A stretch of 25,439 nucleotides of DNA from an uncultured bacterium (GCA_946061355.1 CAMGRE010000006.1:1-25439); one strand, 5' to 3'; positions 15,102 to 23,104 are shown, numbered from the stretch's first letter. The notes: generated from the letters alone by a model not told the origin. Translations and numbers: made by a program.

Positions 15102-16085
15102 ATGCAGGATGAAATCAGGAAAAAAGCATATTGGATGGTTTTGCCGGTAGTTTTGCTGCTTGTTATCGGTTTTTTCCTGTGGGGACGGTTTCGGGGAGAC
15201 GGGACGGATTGGGAAGAACGGAGCGGGAAACCGCGGAAATTCGGCGCCACTTATATGACAATGAATAATCCGTATTTCCAGGATCTGAATGCCAAGATCG
15301 AGGAGATCGTGGAGGCAAACGGGGATATCCTGATCTACAGGGATCCTTCTCAGAATCAGCAGAAGCAGAATGAGCAGATCATGGATATGCTGGAGGAAGG
15401 GATCACGGCGCTTTTCTTAAATCCGGTGGACTGGAAAGAGGTAAAGCCGGCTCTGATCGCCTGCAAGGAGGCGGGTGTCCCGATCTTTACCATTGATACC
15501 AACGTGTATGATGATGAATACGTGGCGTTCACGATCGTGTCGGACAATTACAATGCCGGTGTGCAGTGCGCCGAAGACATGATGCGCAAGCGCAAGAAGG
15601 CAAATATTTTGATTATTGACAGTCCCGGTACCAATTCCATCAATGACAGGGTGCAGGGATTTCTGGATACCATTGAGGGGAATGATAATTACAAAGTGAT
15701 TATGAGAGAATGCGGACAGGGAGAGTTGGAGGTGTCGATGGATGTGATGAATCAGATCATTGCTTCCGGCGAGGATTTCAATGTGGTGCTGGGAGGCAAT
15801 GATCCTACGGCGCTCGGCGTGCTGGCAGCGTTGCAGATGAATAATATGATGCAGAAGAAGATCATGATCTACGGCATTGATGGGTCTCCCGACGGGAAAG
15901 TAATGATCAAGGAGGGCTATATCGAGGGCAGCAGCGCGCAGCAGCCTATGGTGATCGCAACGACCGCCTGCGATATGGCGTATGATTATCTGGCAGGCAA
16001 GGAGGTCGATCCCTATGTGGTGGTGCCGGTTACCATGATCACCAGAAGCAATATCGATCAGTTTGATCTGGCCGGATGGCAGTAG
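15102..16085 (+). CDS. Membrane-anchored RbsB-like sugar-binding protein, probable sensor subunit
   Basis: A 327-residue protein. AGGAGG (15090-15095) precedes ATG 15102. A single N-terminal membrane segment (about 10-28), with no cysteine and hence no lipobox, works as a signal anchor. The Peripla_BP_4 domain follows: FGATYMTMNNPYFQDLNAK, EGITALFLNPVDWKEVKPAL, GVPIFTIDTNVYDDEYVAF, SDNYNAGVQCAEDM, GGNDPTALGVLAALQMNN. It is a clear paralog of the transporter lipoprotein at 11360 but is tethered by a helix, uses ordinary codons, and is encoded directly before a histidine kinase. By analogy with XylFII, I infer that it binds the transported sugar and signals to the kinase rather than feeding the transporter. 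Confidence 0.88.
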   Translation: MQDEIRKKAYWMVLPVVLLLVIGFFLWGRFRGDGTDWEERSGKPRKFGATYMTMNNPYFQDLNAKIEEIVEANGDILIYRDPSQNQQKQNEQIMDMLEEGITALFLNPVDWKEVKPALIACKEAGVPIFTIDTNVYDDEYVAFTIVSDNYNAGVQCAEDMMRKRKKANILIIDSPGTNSINDRVQGFLDTIEGNDNYKVIMRECGQGELEVSMDVMNQIIASGEDFNVVLGGNDPTALGVLAALQMNNMMQKKIMIYGIDGSPDGKVMIKEGYIEGSSAQQPMVIATTACDMAYDYLAGKEVDPYVVVPVTMITRSNIDQFDLAGWQ

Positions 16086-16093
16086 ACATGTGC

Positions 16094-16100
16094 GGAAGGA
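16094..16100 (+). promoter_or_regulatory. Ribosome-binding site fixing the second kinase start
   Basis: GGAAGGA is 7 nt before ATG 16108. An upstream in-frame ATG at 16063 lies inside the previous gene and lacks a site. Confidence 0.7.
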
Positions 16101-16107
16101 AAAAGAA

Positions 16108-17430
16108 ATGCAGAGTATAAAGCTGCGCGATATCAGAGTCGCAATGATGATCGTCAATTTCATAGCGGTGTCTTTTGTTTCGCTGTTCATCTATCGGACG
16201 ACGGAAAATATCTGTGAGGAGTTTCAGGCGAGAGAGTTTTTGAATACGGTCAGGGCCATTCCGGATAATCCGCTGTTTACTGTTTTTCTGGCGGTAGGAC
16301 TGTATGCGCTGTTGCTGTTATCAATCCTGCTGCGGGAGAGGATCTGTGTCAATAATACGACAGTGGCCTATGGATCGCTTGTATTTGACTTTTTGATCAG
16401 TATCGGTATTGTATGGGCGTTGAATTTTAATTATAACGGCATCTTTTTTTTGGTGTTTACGGGAGTGATCTCTTATGCAAAAGGAGACAAAGGAAAATAC
16501 CTGATGATCTGTCTGGCACTCGTCAGTTTCCTTCTGACGGACCGGGAACTGTTGTCCATCAATTACAAGCTGTATTCCATTTATGACTATATCAATTATT
16601 ATGATGCGTCAGCACAGCAGTATCTGATCGGTATCTACAATGTACTTTCGTCGCTCAATATCATTCTGTTTATTGTGTATTGTATTTTCTTCATACAGAA
16701 GCAGAAGGGCACGATCGAGGAAGTCAACATGCTCTACGATGAGATCCGCAAGACCAACAATGATCTGCAGAATGCCAATAAACAGCTCGAGGAATATGCT
16801 AGGATCACGGAGCGTATGGGTGAGACCAAGGAGCGTAACCGTCTTGCCAGAGAGATCCATGATACGCTGGGACATACCCTGACAGGAATTTCGGTGGGCA
16901 TTGATGCCTGTATCGCTACAGTGGAGCAGGATCCCTCAGAGACCAAGAAGCATCTTGAGATGATATCGGGTGTCGCAAGGAACGGTCTTGTGGATATCAG
17001 ACGGTCGGTGAATGAACTGAAGCCCGATGCGTTGGAACGTCTCAGTCTGGAGGCTGCGATCACAAAGATGATCACGGATATGAAAGATATCACGGACATG
17101 CAGATCTTCTTTGACTGCAGGGTGTCACAGCTGAAATTCGATGAGGATGAGGAGAGCGCCATTTACCGGGTAATCCAGGAGAGTCTGACCAACGCTATGC
17201 GTCATGGCAGGGCCAGTCGTGTATGGATTACGGTAGAACAGGAGAATAACAATATTATGTTAACTATAAAAGATAATGGAATCGGATGTGCTTCGATCAA
17301 GCCGGGATTTGGTACCAGACATATCAGAGAGCGCATCCAGATGTTAAACGGAACGGTGGAGTTCAAGAGTGAAGATGGCTTTACCGTCAGTGTGAGAATT
17401 CCGATCAGATGGGGGGAAGAGTATGATTAA
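16108..17430 (+). CDS. NarL/DesK-type sensor histidine kinase with about six membrane segments
   Basis: A 440-residue membrane kinase. Hydrophobic segments lie at about 12-30, 56-75, 86-104, 108-122, 130-143 and 170-196, with only a short loop between the first two and no extracellular domain. A coiled-coil linker (EEVNMLYDEIRKTNNDLQNA) leads to a HisKA_3 dimerisation domain with RLAREIHDTLGHTLTGISVG (phospho-accepting His251). The HATPase_c domain has VIQESLTNAMRHG, IKDNGIGCASIK and GFGTRHIRERIQMLNG. This is a different class from the YesM-type kinase of the first operon. The anchored binding protein encoded 22 nt upstream is the best candidate for its ligand sensor. It overlaps the regulator gene by 8 nt, the same overlap as in the other two-component pair. 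Confidence 0.93.
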   Translation: MQSIKLRDIRVAMMIVNFIAVSFVSLFIYRTTENICEEFQAREFLNTVRAIPDNPLFTVFLAVGLYALLLLSILLRERICVNNTTVAYGSLVFDFLISIGIVWALNFNYNGIFFLVFTGVISYAKGDKGKYLMICLALVSFLLTDRELLSINYKLYSIYDYINYYDASAQQYLIGIYNVLSSLNIILFIVYCIFFIQKQKGTIEEVNMLYDEIRKTNNDLQNANKQLEEYARITERMGETKERNRLAREIHDTLGHTLTGISVGIDACIATVEQDPSETKKHLEMISGVARNGLVDIRRSVNELKPDALERLSLEAAITKMITDMKDITDMQIFFDCRVSQLKFDEDEESAIYRVIQESLTNAMRHGRASRVWITVEQENNNIMLTIKDNGIGCASIKPGFGTRHIRERIQMLNGTVEFKSEDGFTVSVRIPIRWGEEYD

Positions 17431-18091
17431 GGTGCTGATTGCAGACGATCAGGAGCTGATCCGCCAGAGCCTTCAGATCGTTTTGAATACAAAAGAGGAC
17501 ATGCGGGTTACCGGGATGGCGGCAGACGGACAGGAAGTCATTCAGTGTATCAGGAAGGAAGTCCCGGATGTGATCCTGATGGATATCCGTATGCCCAAGA
17601 TGGATGGTGTGCAGTGTACCAAGATCATCAAGGAAAATTATCCGCAGGTGAAGATCATTATATTGACGACCTTTGATGATGACGAGTTTGTGTATAATGC
17701 GTTGAAGTTCGGCGCCAGCGGATATCTGTTAAAAGGTGTGTCCATGGATGAACTGGCGGAGGCGATCCGCACGGTACACAGCGGGCGGGCAATGATCAAT
17801 CCGGACATTGCGACCAAAGTAGTGAAGCTTTTTTCCCAGATGGCGAAGGCGGATTATTCCATTCAGGTGGAGGAACAGAATCAGGCGGAACTGACGAAGA
17901 CAGAGTGGAAGATTATCGAGCAGGTAAAATGCGGCGCTTCCAACCGGGAGGTGGCTGAGAAGCTGAGTCTATCCGAGGGGACGGTGCGCAATTATCTGAG
18001 TACGATCCTGAATAAGCTGGAACTGCGGGACAGGACGCAGCTTGCGATCTGGGCGGTGCAGAACGGAGTCGGGAACAGGAATCCGGAGTAG
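17423..18091 (+). CDS. NarL/LuxR-family response regulator
   Basis: A 222-residue cytoplasmic regulator of standard NarL/DesR length. The receiver domain (about 1-120) has IADDQE (Asp8/Asp9), phospho-accepting Asp54 in LMDIRMPKMDG, TTFDDDEFVYNAL and Lys in GYLLKGVSMDEL. The LuxR-type HTH (about 157-216) has LTKTEWKIIEQVKCGASNRE, then VAEKLSLSEGTVRNYLSTIL and NKLELRDRTQLAIWAV. It is the partner of the kinase it overlaps. Its targets are not visible; the adjacent rbsB-like transporter operon, whose promoter carries two TTGTnACAA inverted repeats, is a reasonable candidate but unproven. Confidence 0.95.
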   Translation: MIKVLIADDQELIRQSLQIVLNTKEDMRVTGMAADGQEVIQCIRKEVPDVILMDIRMPKMDGVQCTKIIKENYPQVKIIILTTFDDDEFVYNALKFGASGYLLKGVSMDELAEAIRTVHSGRAMINPDIATKVVKLFSQMAKADYSIQVEEQNQAELTKTEWKIIEQVKCGASNREVAEKLSLSEGTVRNYLSTILNKLELRDRTQLAIWAVQNGVGNRNPE

Positions 18092-18141
18092 TACCACAAA
18101 AGCGGTCGTGCAGAGTGCATGACTGCAGAGGCGGAAAACGT

Positions 18142-18145
18142 AGGA
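18142..18145 (+). promoter_or_regulatory. Ribosome-binding site fixing the start of the orphan binding protein
   Basis: AGGA is 7 nt before ATG 18153. The in-frame TTG at 18147 is only 1 nt from it, so ATG is preferred. Confidence 0.6.
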
Positions 18146-18152
18146 ATTGTGT

Positions 18153-19481
18153 ATGAAGAAACTGACAGAGAACAAAAGAATATTGGCAGGGATAGTTCTC
18201 ACTCTGGTGGTTCTGTGCACTGCGGGTGTGTTTGCATATAAGGACAGAAACGGGTTTGATCAGGTCCTTGAGGTTGGGATATTTGCCGGAAGCAACTGGG
18301 GTGTTGCCAATGCCAACAGCTATGTGATCATAGATAAGGCTGTGAAGAAATTTGAGGCGGAGCACCCCGGTGTGCGTGTGCATTATTACAGCGGTATCCG
18401 CAAGGAGGATTATTCGGAATGGTTTTCCAGACAGCTTCTGAGAGGAAAGGAGCCCGATGTGTTCATGGTGCTGGGAGAGGATTTTAACCAGTTCGCAGAG
18501 ATCGGCATCATGAAGAATCTGGAGCCTTTGATGGATCAGGATCCCACGTTTGACCGGAATGCCTACTATAGCACTGCGTTCCGCGCAGGACAGTATGGCG
18601 GACATCAGTATGCCATGCCGTATGAGACGATGCCCACGCTGATGTTCGTAAACAAATCGCTGTTGAGCCGTGAGGGAATCGCGGTGCCGGACAATGACTG
18701 GACCTGGGATGATATGTATCAGATTTCCAGGTATGTGACGAAAGACAGAGACGGTGACGGGATCCTGGATCAGTTCGGCACCTATAATTACGGCTGGATG
18801 GAAGCAGTGTATGCAAACGGGGCAATGCTGTTTGATGAGAATGGGACGGAAGCATATTTTAATGATGAGAAAGTGATGGATGCGGTGCGTTATACCAGGC
18901 AGATTCTGGAGCTGAACGGAAACAAGAAGGTGACCAGAGATGATTTTGACGGCGGAAACGTTGCGTTCATGCCGCTGCCTTTTGCAGAGTACCGCACCTA
19001 CAAGGCGTATCCTTACAAAATCAAGAAGTATACAAAGTTTCAGTGGGAATGCGTGACGCTGCCCGCAGGCAAAGATGGCGGCAACACCTCAGCAGTGAAT
19101 ACTTTGCTCATGGGGATCAGTGACAGCACCAAACAGGAGAAACTGGCGTGGGAATTTTTAAAACTTCTGACGTATGATGAGGATATCCAGACGGATATTT
19201 TCCGGTATTCTCAGGGAGTGCCCGTCTTAAAGAAGGTAACAGAGTCGGCTGAGGCGGAGGAGATCCTGCGTGAGGATATGGAAAAGAATGAAAAAGTGAT
19301 CGACAACAAAGTCCTGGGGGAGGTCATCGAGAACGGTATGGTAACGCCGAAATTCCAGAAGTATAGCGGTGCCATCAACCTGGCTGATAATGAGATCAAT
19401 CGTGTGATCGAGGATGGGGACAATCTGGAGAACTCTCTGCGCATCCTGCAGAGGCAGATGAGCCAGTATCTGAGGAGATGA
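18153..19481 (+). CDS. Orphan SBP_bac_1-type extracellular solute-binding protein
   Basis: 442 residues. An N-terminal hydrophobic segment (about 10-28) ends in VFAYKD, a possible signal peptidase I site. Cys in VVLC lacks a small residue before it, so a lipobox is unlikely; it is either secreted or helix-anchored. The body looks like a MalE/SBP_bac_1-type oligosaccharide-binding protein (cluster B), unrelated to the Peripla_BP_4 proteins here: AVKKFEAEHPGVRVHYYSG, PDVFMVLGEDFNQFAEIG, YAMPYETMPTLMFVNKSLL, WTWDDMYQISRYV, DRDGDGILDQFGTY. No cognate MalF/MalG permeases follow, although such proteins normally work with them. It lies 61 nt after the response regulator, so it is probably the last gene of the sensor operon. 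I infer a sensing role or use of permeases encoded elsewhere. Confidence 0.85.
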   Translation: MKKLTENKRILAGIVLTLVVLCTAGVFAYKDRNGFDQVLEVGIFAGSNWGVANANSYVIIDKAVKKFEAEHPGVRVHYYSGIRKEDYSEWFSRQLLRGKEPDVFMVLGEDFNQFAEIGIMKNLEPLMDQDPTFDRNAYYSTAFRAGQYGGHQYAMPYETMPTLMFVNKSLLSREGIAVPDNDWTWDDMYQISRYVTKDRDGDGILDQFGTYNYGWMEAVYANGAMLFDENGTEAYFNDEKVMDAVRYTRQILELNGNKKVTRDDFDGGNVAFMPLPFAEYRTYKAYPYKIKKYTKFQWECVTLPAGKDGGNTSAVNTLLMGISDSTKQEKLAWEFLKLLTYDEDIQTDIFRYSQGVPVLKKVTESAEAEEILREDMEKNEKVIDNKVLGEVIENGMVTPKFQKYSGAINLADNEINRVIEDGDNLENSLRILQRQMSQYLRR

Positions 19482-19486
19482 TGAGA

Positions 19487-19507
19487 TTTCCGGCAGAGGC
19501 CGGCAAA
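19487..19507 (+). other. Weak hairpin after the second sensor operon
   Basis: TTTCCGGC, a 4-nt AGAG loop and GCCGGCAAA form a short stem with one bulged C. No T-run follows directly (T-rich stretches begin near 19531), so it is at best a poor terminator. Confidence 0.25.
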
Positions 19508-19556
19508 GATGAAAACAATTTTGGATACATATTTTTCTCTTTTTTCTGAAAGACTA

Positions 19557-19605
19557 GCGATAAGCGATAAGCGGTCAGACGCGAGTCAGCAAATCTAAAT
19601 TTAGA
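19557..19605 (+). promoter_or_regulatory. Repeat and palindrome upstream of the oxidoreductase gene
   Basis: The heptamer GCGATAA occurs twice in tandem (19557-19570), followed by another GCG. TCTAAATTTAGA at 19594-19605 is a perfect 12-bp palindrome just before the ribosome site. I cannot find a convincing promoter in this 140-nt gap. These are only candidate regulatory sites. Confidence 0.3.
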
Positions 19606-19621
19606 AGAAAGAGGAAAGCAT

Positions 19622-22600
19622 ATGAAACGGGAAATGAAGACGATGGACGGCAACCACGCGGCGGCGTACGTTGCCTATGCATACAGTGACGTGGCGGTGA
19701 TCTATCCGATCACACCATCCTCTCCGATGGCAGAACTCACTGACCAGTGGGCGGCGAAAGGGGAGGTCAATCTGGCGGGAAAGAGAGTGGTCGTATCCGA
19801 GATGCAGTCGGAGGCGGGAGCGGCGGGAGCCGTGCACGGAGCGCTCCTCACAGGAGCCAGGACTACAACCTTCACGGCATCGCAGGGCCTACTCCTCATG
19901 ATTCCCAACTTATACAAAATAGCGGGTGAGCAGCTTCCGGGCGTCTTTCATGTGGCGGCAAGAGCGGTAGCGTCTCACGCGCTTTCTATTTTTGGAGATC
20001 ATTCGGATGTGTATGCCTGCAGGCAGACGGGAGTGGTGATGCTGTGCAGCAGCAGTGTACAGGAGGTCATGGATTTGGCACCGGTGGCACATGTGGGAGC
20101 GATGCAGGCGGGACTTCCGTTCCTGCACTTTTTTGACGGCTTTCGGACCTCGCATGAGATGCAGAAGATCGAGGTGTGGAACAAGGAGCAGCTGGCGGCT
20201 CTATGGGATGAGGATGCGTTTGAACGATTCCGCGAGAGGGCGCTTAGACCCGAGCAGGCAAAGTGTATGGGATCGGCGCAGAATCCGGATGTGTTCTTCC
20301 AGTACAGGGAGGCAGCAAACCCTGTCTATGACCGCGTTCCTGAGATCGTGGACACACTGTTTGGGAAGATCGAAGCGATGATTGGCAAGCGGTATGAACT
20401 GTTTGAATATTATGGGGATGAGAATGCCGAGCATGTGATCATTGCCATGGGTTCTGTGTGCGAGACGATCTGTGAGACGGTGGATGATGAGAATCAAAGC
20501 GGACATCACACCGGCCTGGTCAAGGTGAGGCTGTACCGGCCTTTCAGCCGGGAACATCTCCTGCGTGCGCTTCCGCATACCGTCAAACAGATCACCGTGC
20601 TGGACCGGACAAAGGAGCCCGGCAGCATCGGGGAGCCGCTGTTTCTGGATGTGGCGGCTGCGCTCAGGGATTCCGAATTTGAGGGCGTGCCGGTTTACTC
20701 CGGACGGTACGGACTCGGCTCCAAAGATACCGATCCGGCGCAGATCCATGCGGTTTTTCATAATCATAACAAAAAGCGGTTCACGATCGGCATCCGGGAT
20801 GATGTGACACGCCTGTCATTAGATGTGGATGATGCGTTTCAACTTGAGAAACCGGGTCTCACGCAGTGCATGTTCTGGGGACTTGGCGGAGACGGCACGA
20901 TCGGCGCGAACAAGAATTCCGTCAAGATCATCGGAGATCATACGGACAAGTATGCGCAGGCATATTTTTCCTATGATTCCAAGAAGTCACGGGGGCTTAC
21001 CGTGTCGTACCTGCGATTCGGAGATACGCCGATCCGTTCCTGCTATCTGATTCGCCATGCTGATTTCGTCGCATGTCATAACGAAACGTATATGCACAAA
21101 TACGATATGGTACAGTATCTGCGGGACGGCGGGACATTCCTGCTCAATACGTCGCGAACGGCGGAGGAGCTTAATGAGTGGCTCCCGGCGGCGGTCAAAC
21201 GGTATCTGGCAGAGCATCATATCAGATTCTATATTATAGACGGAATCCGCATCGGCAAGGAGATCGGGTTAAACAGCAAGATCAATACGATCCTGCAGGC
21301 AGCCTTTTTCCGGCTGGCGGGAGTGATGGACTCAGATCGGGCAAAGCAGCTCATGAAGGAAGCAGTGGAGCGCTCCTATGGCAGAAAGGGAAGAAAGATC
21401 GTCGAGATGAATCAGAGCGCCATCGACAGAGGAATGGAGGATGTGACCGAAGTGGAGGTTCCGCGGGAATGGGGCACGATTGAGGTTTCGGCATGTGAGA
21501 CGAAAGAACTGCTCGACGGGAAGGTGGTGGAGCGGTTCGCATCGCAGATCCGGTCGAAGGTGCTGCCTGACCGGGAGGCAGTAGAGCAGTTTGTGTCGCA
21601 GATCCAGTCGAAGGTGATGGAACAGCAGGGGGATGTCCTGCCGGTGTCGGTGTTTGCAGACCGCGCTGACGGAGCCGTGCCGTCCGGTACGGCTGCCCAT
21701 GACAGGCGGAACGTGGCGGTGGAGTTACCGGTGTGGAAGCCGGAGAACTGCATTCAGTGTAACCGGTGCGCCTATGTTTGCCCTCATGCGGTGATCCGTC
21801 CGGCGGTGATGGATGCAGAGGAACTGTCAGCAGCGCCGGAAGGCATGGAGAGCATTGAGATGACAGGATTACCTGACCTTCAGGTGAGCATGATCATCTC
21901 GGATGTGGACTGCACGGGGTGCGGCTCCTGCGCTGCGGTGTGTCCCGGCAGAGGAGACGAAAGAAAAGCGATTGCGATGGTTCCCGCCCATGAGAAAGAG
22001 GAACATCAGGAATATTTTGACTACGGGAAGACGCTGCCGCCGAAGGAGGCTGTCGCGGAGAAGTTTGCGGCCGGTACGGTGAAGGGCAGTCAGTACAGAC
22101 GGCCCTTGTTTGAGTTCTCCGGCGCCTGTGCCGGGTGCGGGGAGACGCCGTATGCGAAGCTGGTGACGCAGCTCTTTGGAGAACGCATGTATATCGCAAA
22201 TGCGACAGGCTGCTCCTCTATCTGGGGCAATTCCTATCCATCTACGCCCTATACCGCGACCAAAGAGGGCAGAGGCCCTGCCTGGGCAAACTCTCTGTTT
22301 GAGGACGCAGCGGAATTTGGCTACGGCATGTATCTGGGGCGTCAGGTCAGGGGAGAGAAAGCAGCTATCTGGATCTTCGGCGGTGACGGCTGGGCATACG
22401 ATATCGGCTTCGGCGGATTGGATCATGTCCTGGCATCCGGGGGTAACGTCAATGTGCTGGTGTTTGACACGGAGGTCTATTCCAACACGGGCGGACAGGC
22501 GTCCAAGGCCACGCCGATGGGCGTGTCGGCGCTGTTCGCGTCGGACGGCAATCATTCCCGCAAGAAAAATCTGGCGTCCATGATGATGAGCTACGGTCAC

Positions 22601-23026
22601 GTATATGTGGCACAGATTGCCATGGGAGCCGATTTTAACCAGACATTAAAGGCGATCGCCGAGGCGGAAAGTTATCAGGGACCGTCGCTTATCATTGCCT
22701 ATTCGCCCTGTATCCTCCACGGGATCAAGGCGGGAATGGGCAGCAGCCAGCATGAGCAGAAGAAAGCGGTGGATGCCGGACACTTTGCGTTGTTCCGCTA
22801 TCACCCCTGTGATCCCGCAACGGGCAGGCAGAGGTTCACGCTGGACAGCAGGGAGCCGTCGATTGACTATGACGAATTTATGGAGGGCGAGATCAGATTT
22901 ACCGGACTTGCCAAAACCCATCCGGAGGAGGCGGAGCGCCTTTTTGCGGCCGCAAAGGAACAGACGGCGCGCAGATTTAAGCGGCTTTGGGCCATCGAAC
23001 GGTGGTTTGAACAAAATCAGATATGA
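19622..23026 (+). CDS. nifJ: Pyruvate:ferredoxin (flavodoxin) oxidoreductase, single-chain
   Basis: 1134 residues, slightly short of the usual ~1170. It oxidises pyruvate with CoA to acetyl-CoA and CO2, reducing ferredoxin. Domains in order: thiamine-pyrophosphate pyrimidine domain (AVIYPITPSSPMAEL near 30-40, then LLTGARTTTFTASQGLLLMI), core domain II, gamma-type domain with GLGGDGTIGANKNSVKIIGD, EKR region (RKGRKIVEMNQSAIDRGMED), a two-cluster ferredoxin domain (Cys710/713/716/720 and Cys764/767/770/774) and the TPP-binding domain (FGGDGWAYDIGFGG and VYSNTGGQASKATP). The four proximal-cluster cysteines appear as Cys836, Cys839, Cys864 and Cys1030, so it should be active. Odd: an 18-residue unit is repeated in the linker before the ferredoxin domain. 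Codons are not of the highly expressed type, so this may not be the main cellular copy. AGGAAA precedes the ATG. Confidence 0.95.
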   Translation: MKREMKTMDGNHAAAYVAYAYSDVAVIYPITPSSPMAELTDQWAAKGEVNLAGKRVVVSEMQSEAGAAGAVHGALLTGARTTTFTASQGLLLMIPNLYKIAGEQLPGVFHVAARAVASHALSIFGDHSDVYACRQTGVVMLCSSSVQEVMDLAPVAHVGAMQAGLPFLHFFDGFRTSHEMQKIEVWNKEQLAALWDEDAFERFRERALRPEQAKCMGSAQNPDVFFQYREAANPVYDRVPEIVDTLFGKIEAMIGKRYELFEYYGDENAEHVIIAMGSVCETICETVDDENQSGHHTGLVKVRLYRPFSREHLLRALPHTVKQITVLDRTKEPGSIGEPLFLDVAAALRDSEFEGVPVYSGRYGLGSKDTDPAQIHAVFHNHNKKRFTIGIRDDVTRLSLDVDDAFQLEKPGLTQCMFWGLGGDGTIGANKNSVKIIGDHTDKYAQAYFSYDSKKSRGLTVSYLRFGDTPIRSCYLIRHADFVACHNETYMHKYDMVQYLRDGGTFLLNTSRTAEELNEWLPAAVKRYLAEHHIRFYIIDGIRIGKEIGLNSKINTILQAAFFRLAGVMDSDRAKQLMKEAVERSYGRKGRKIVEMNQSAIDRGMEDVTEVEVPREWGTIEVSACETKELLDGKVVERFASQIRSKVLPDREAVEQFVSQIQSKVMEQQGDVLPVSVFADRADGAVPSGTAAHDRRNVAVELPVWKPENCIQCNRCAYVCPHAVIRPAVMDAEELSAAPEGMESIEMTGLPDLQVSMIISDVDCTGCGSCAAVCPGRGDERKAIAMVPAHEKEEHQEYFDYGKTLPPKEAVAEKFAAGTVKGSQYRRPLFEFSGACAGCGETPYAKLVTQLFGERMYIANATGCSSIWGNSYPSTPYTATKEGRGPAWANSLFEDAAEFGYGMYLGRQVRGEKAAIWIFGGDGWAYDIGFGGLDHVLASGGNVNVLVFDTEVYSNTGGQASKATPMGVSALFASDGNHSRKKNLASMMMSYGHVYVAQIAMGADFNQTLKAIAEAESYQGPSLIIAYSPCILHGIKAGMGSSQHEQKKAVDAGHFALFRYHPCDPATGRQRFTLDSREPSIDYDEFMEGEIRFTGLAKTHPEEAERLFAAAKEQTARRFKRLWAIERWFEQNQI
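21524..21631 (+). repeat. Tandem 54-nt repeat coding for an 18-residue duplication in the oxidoreductase linker
   Basis: Two in-frame units, 21524-21577 (VVERFASQIRSKVLPDRE) and 21578-21631 (AVEQFVSQIQSKVMEQQG), share TCGCAGATCC and GTCGAAGGTG at a period of exactly 54 nt. The DNA has diverged slightly, so it is an older duplication and not an assembly artefact. Confidence 0.85.
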
Positions 23027-23051
23027 CCTGAGGGGAAAGATGTGGTATACT
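23023..23051 (+). promoter_or_regulatory. Probable promoter of the tetrapyrrole operon
   Basis: ATGACC (23023-23028, 4 of 6), a 17-nt spacer and TATACT (23046-23051, 5 of 6) preceded by TGG, an extended -10. The -35 overlaps the oxidoreductase stop codon. The start would be near 23058, leaving a leader of about 47 nt. Confidence 0.55.
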
Positions 23052-23073
23052 GTACGCGGGCAGAAAACCAGGC

Positions 23074-23088
23074 GCCGCAGAATGCGGC
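23074..23088 (+). promoter_or_regulatory. Leader hairpin before cbiK
   Basis: GCCGCA, a GAA loop and TGCGGC form a perfect 6-bp GC-rich stem, 7 nt before the GAGGA ribosome site and with no T-run. It may affect translation or RNA stability. Confidence 0.4.
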
Positions 23089-23104
23089 AATATGTGAGGA
23101 ACCT

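Noticed and set aside
21869..22600. A 243-codon - strand frame opposite the oxidoreductase
   Set aside because: The + strand carries the cysteine clusters and TPP motifs; the antisense frame has none and no ribosome site.
19622..23026. Truncated or broken oxidoreductase, suggested by 1134 residues
   Set aside because: All twelve cluster cysteines, the TPP motifs and an intact reading frame are present; the length is within normal variation.
23027..23104. A cobalamin or other riboswitch before cbiK
   Set aside because: The leader is under 50 nt from the predicted start and lacks a B12-box or any known aptamer pattern I could recognise.
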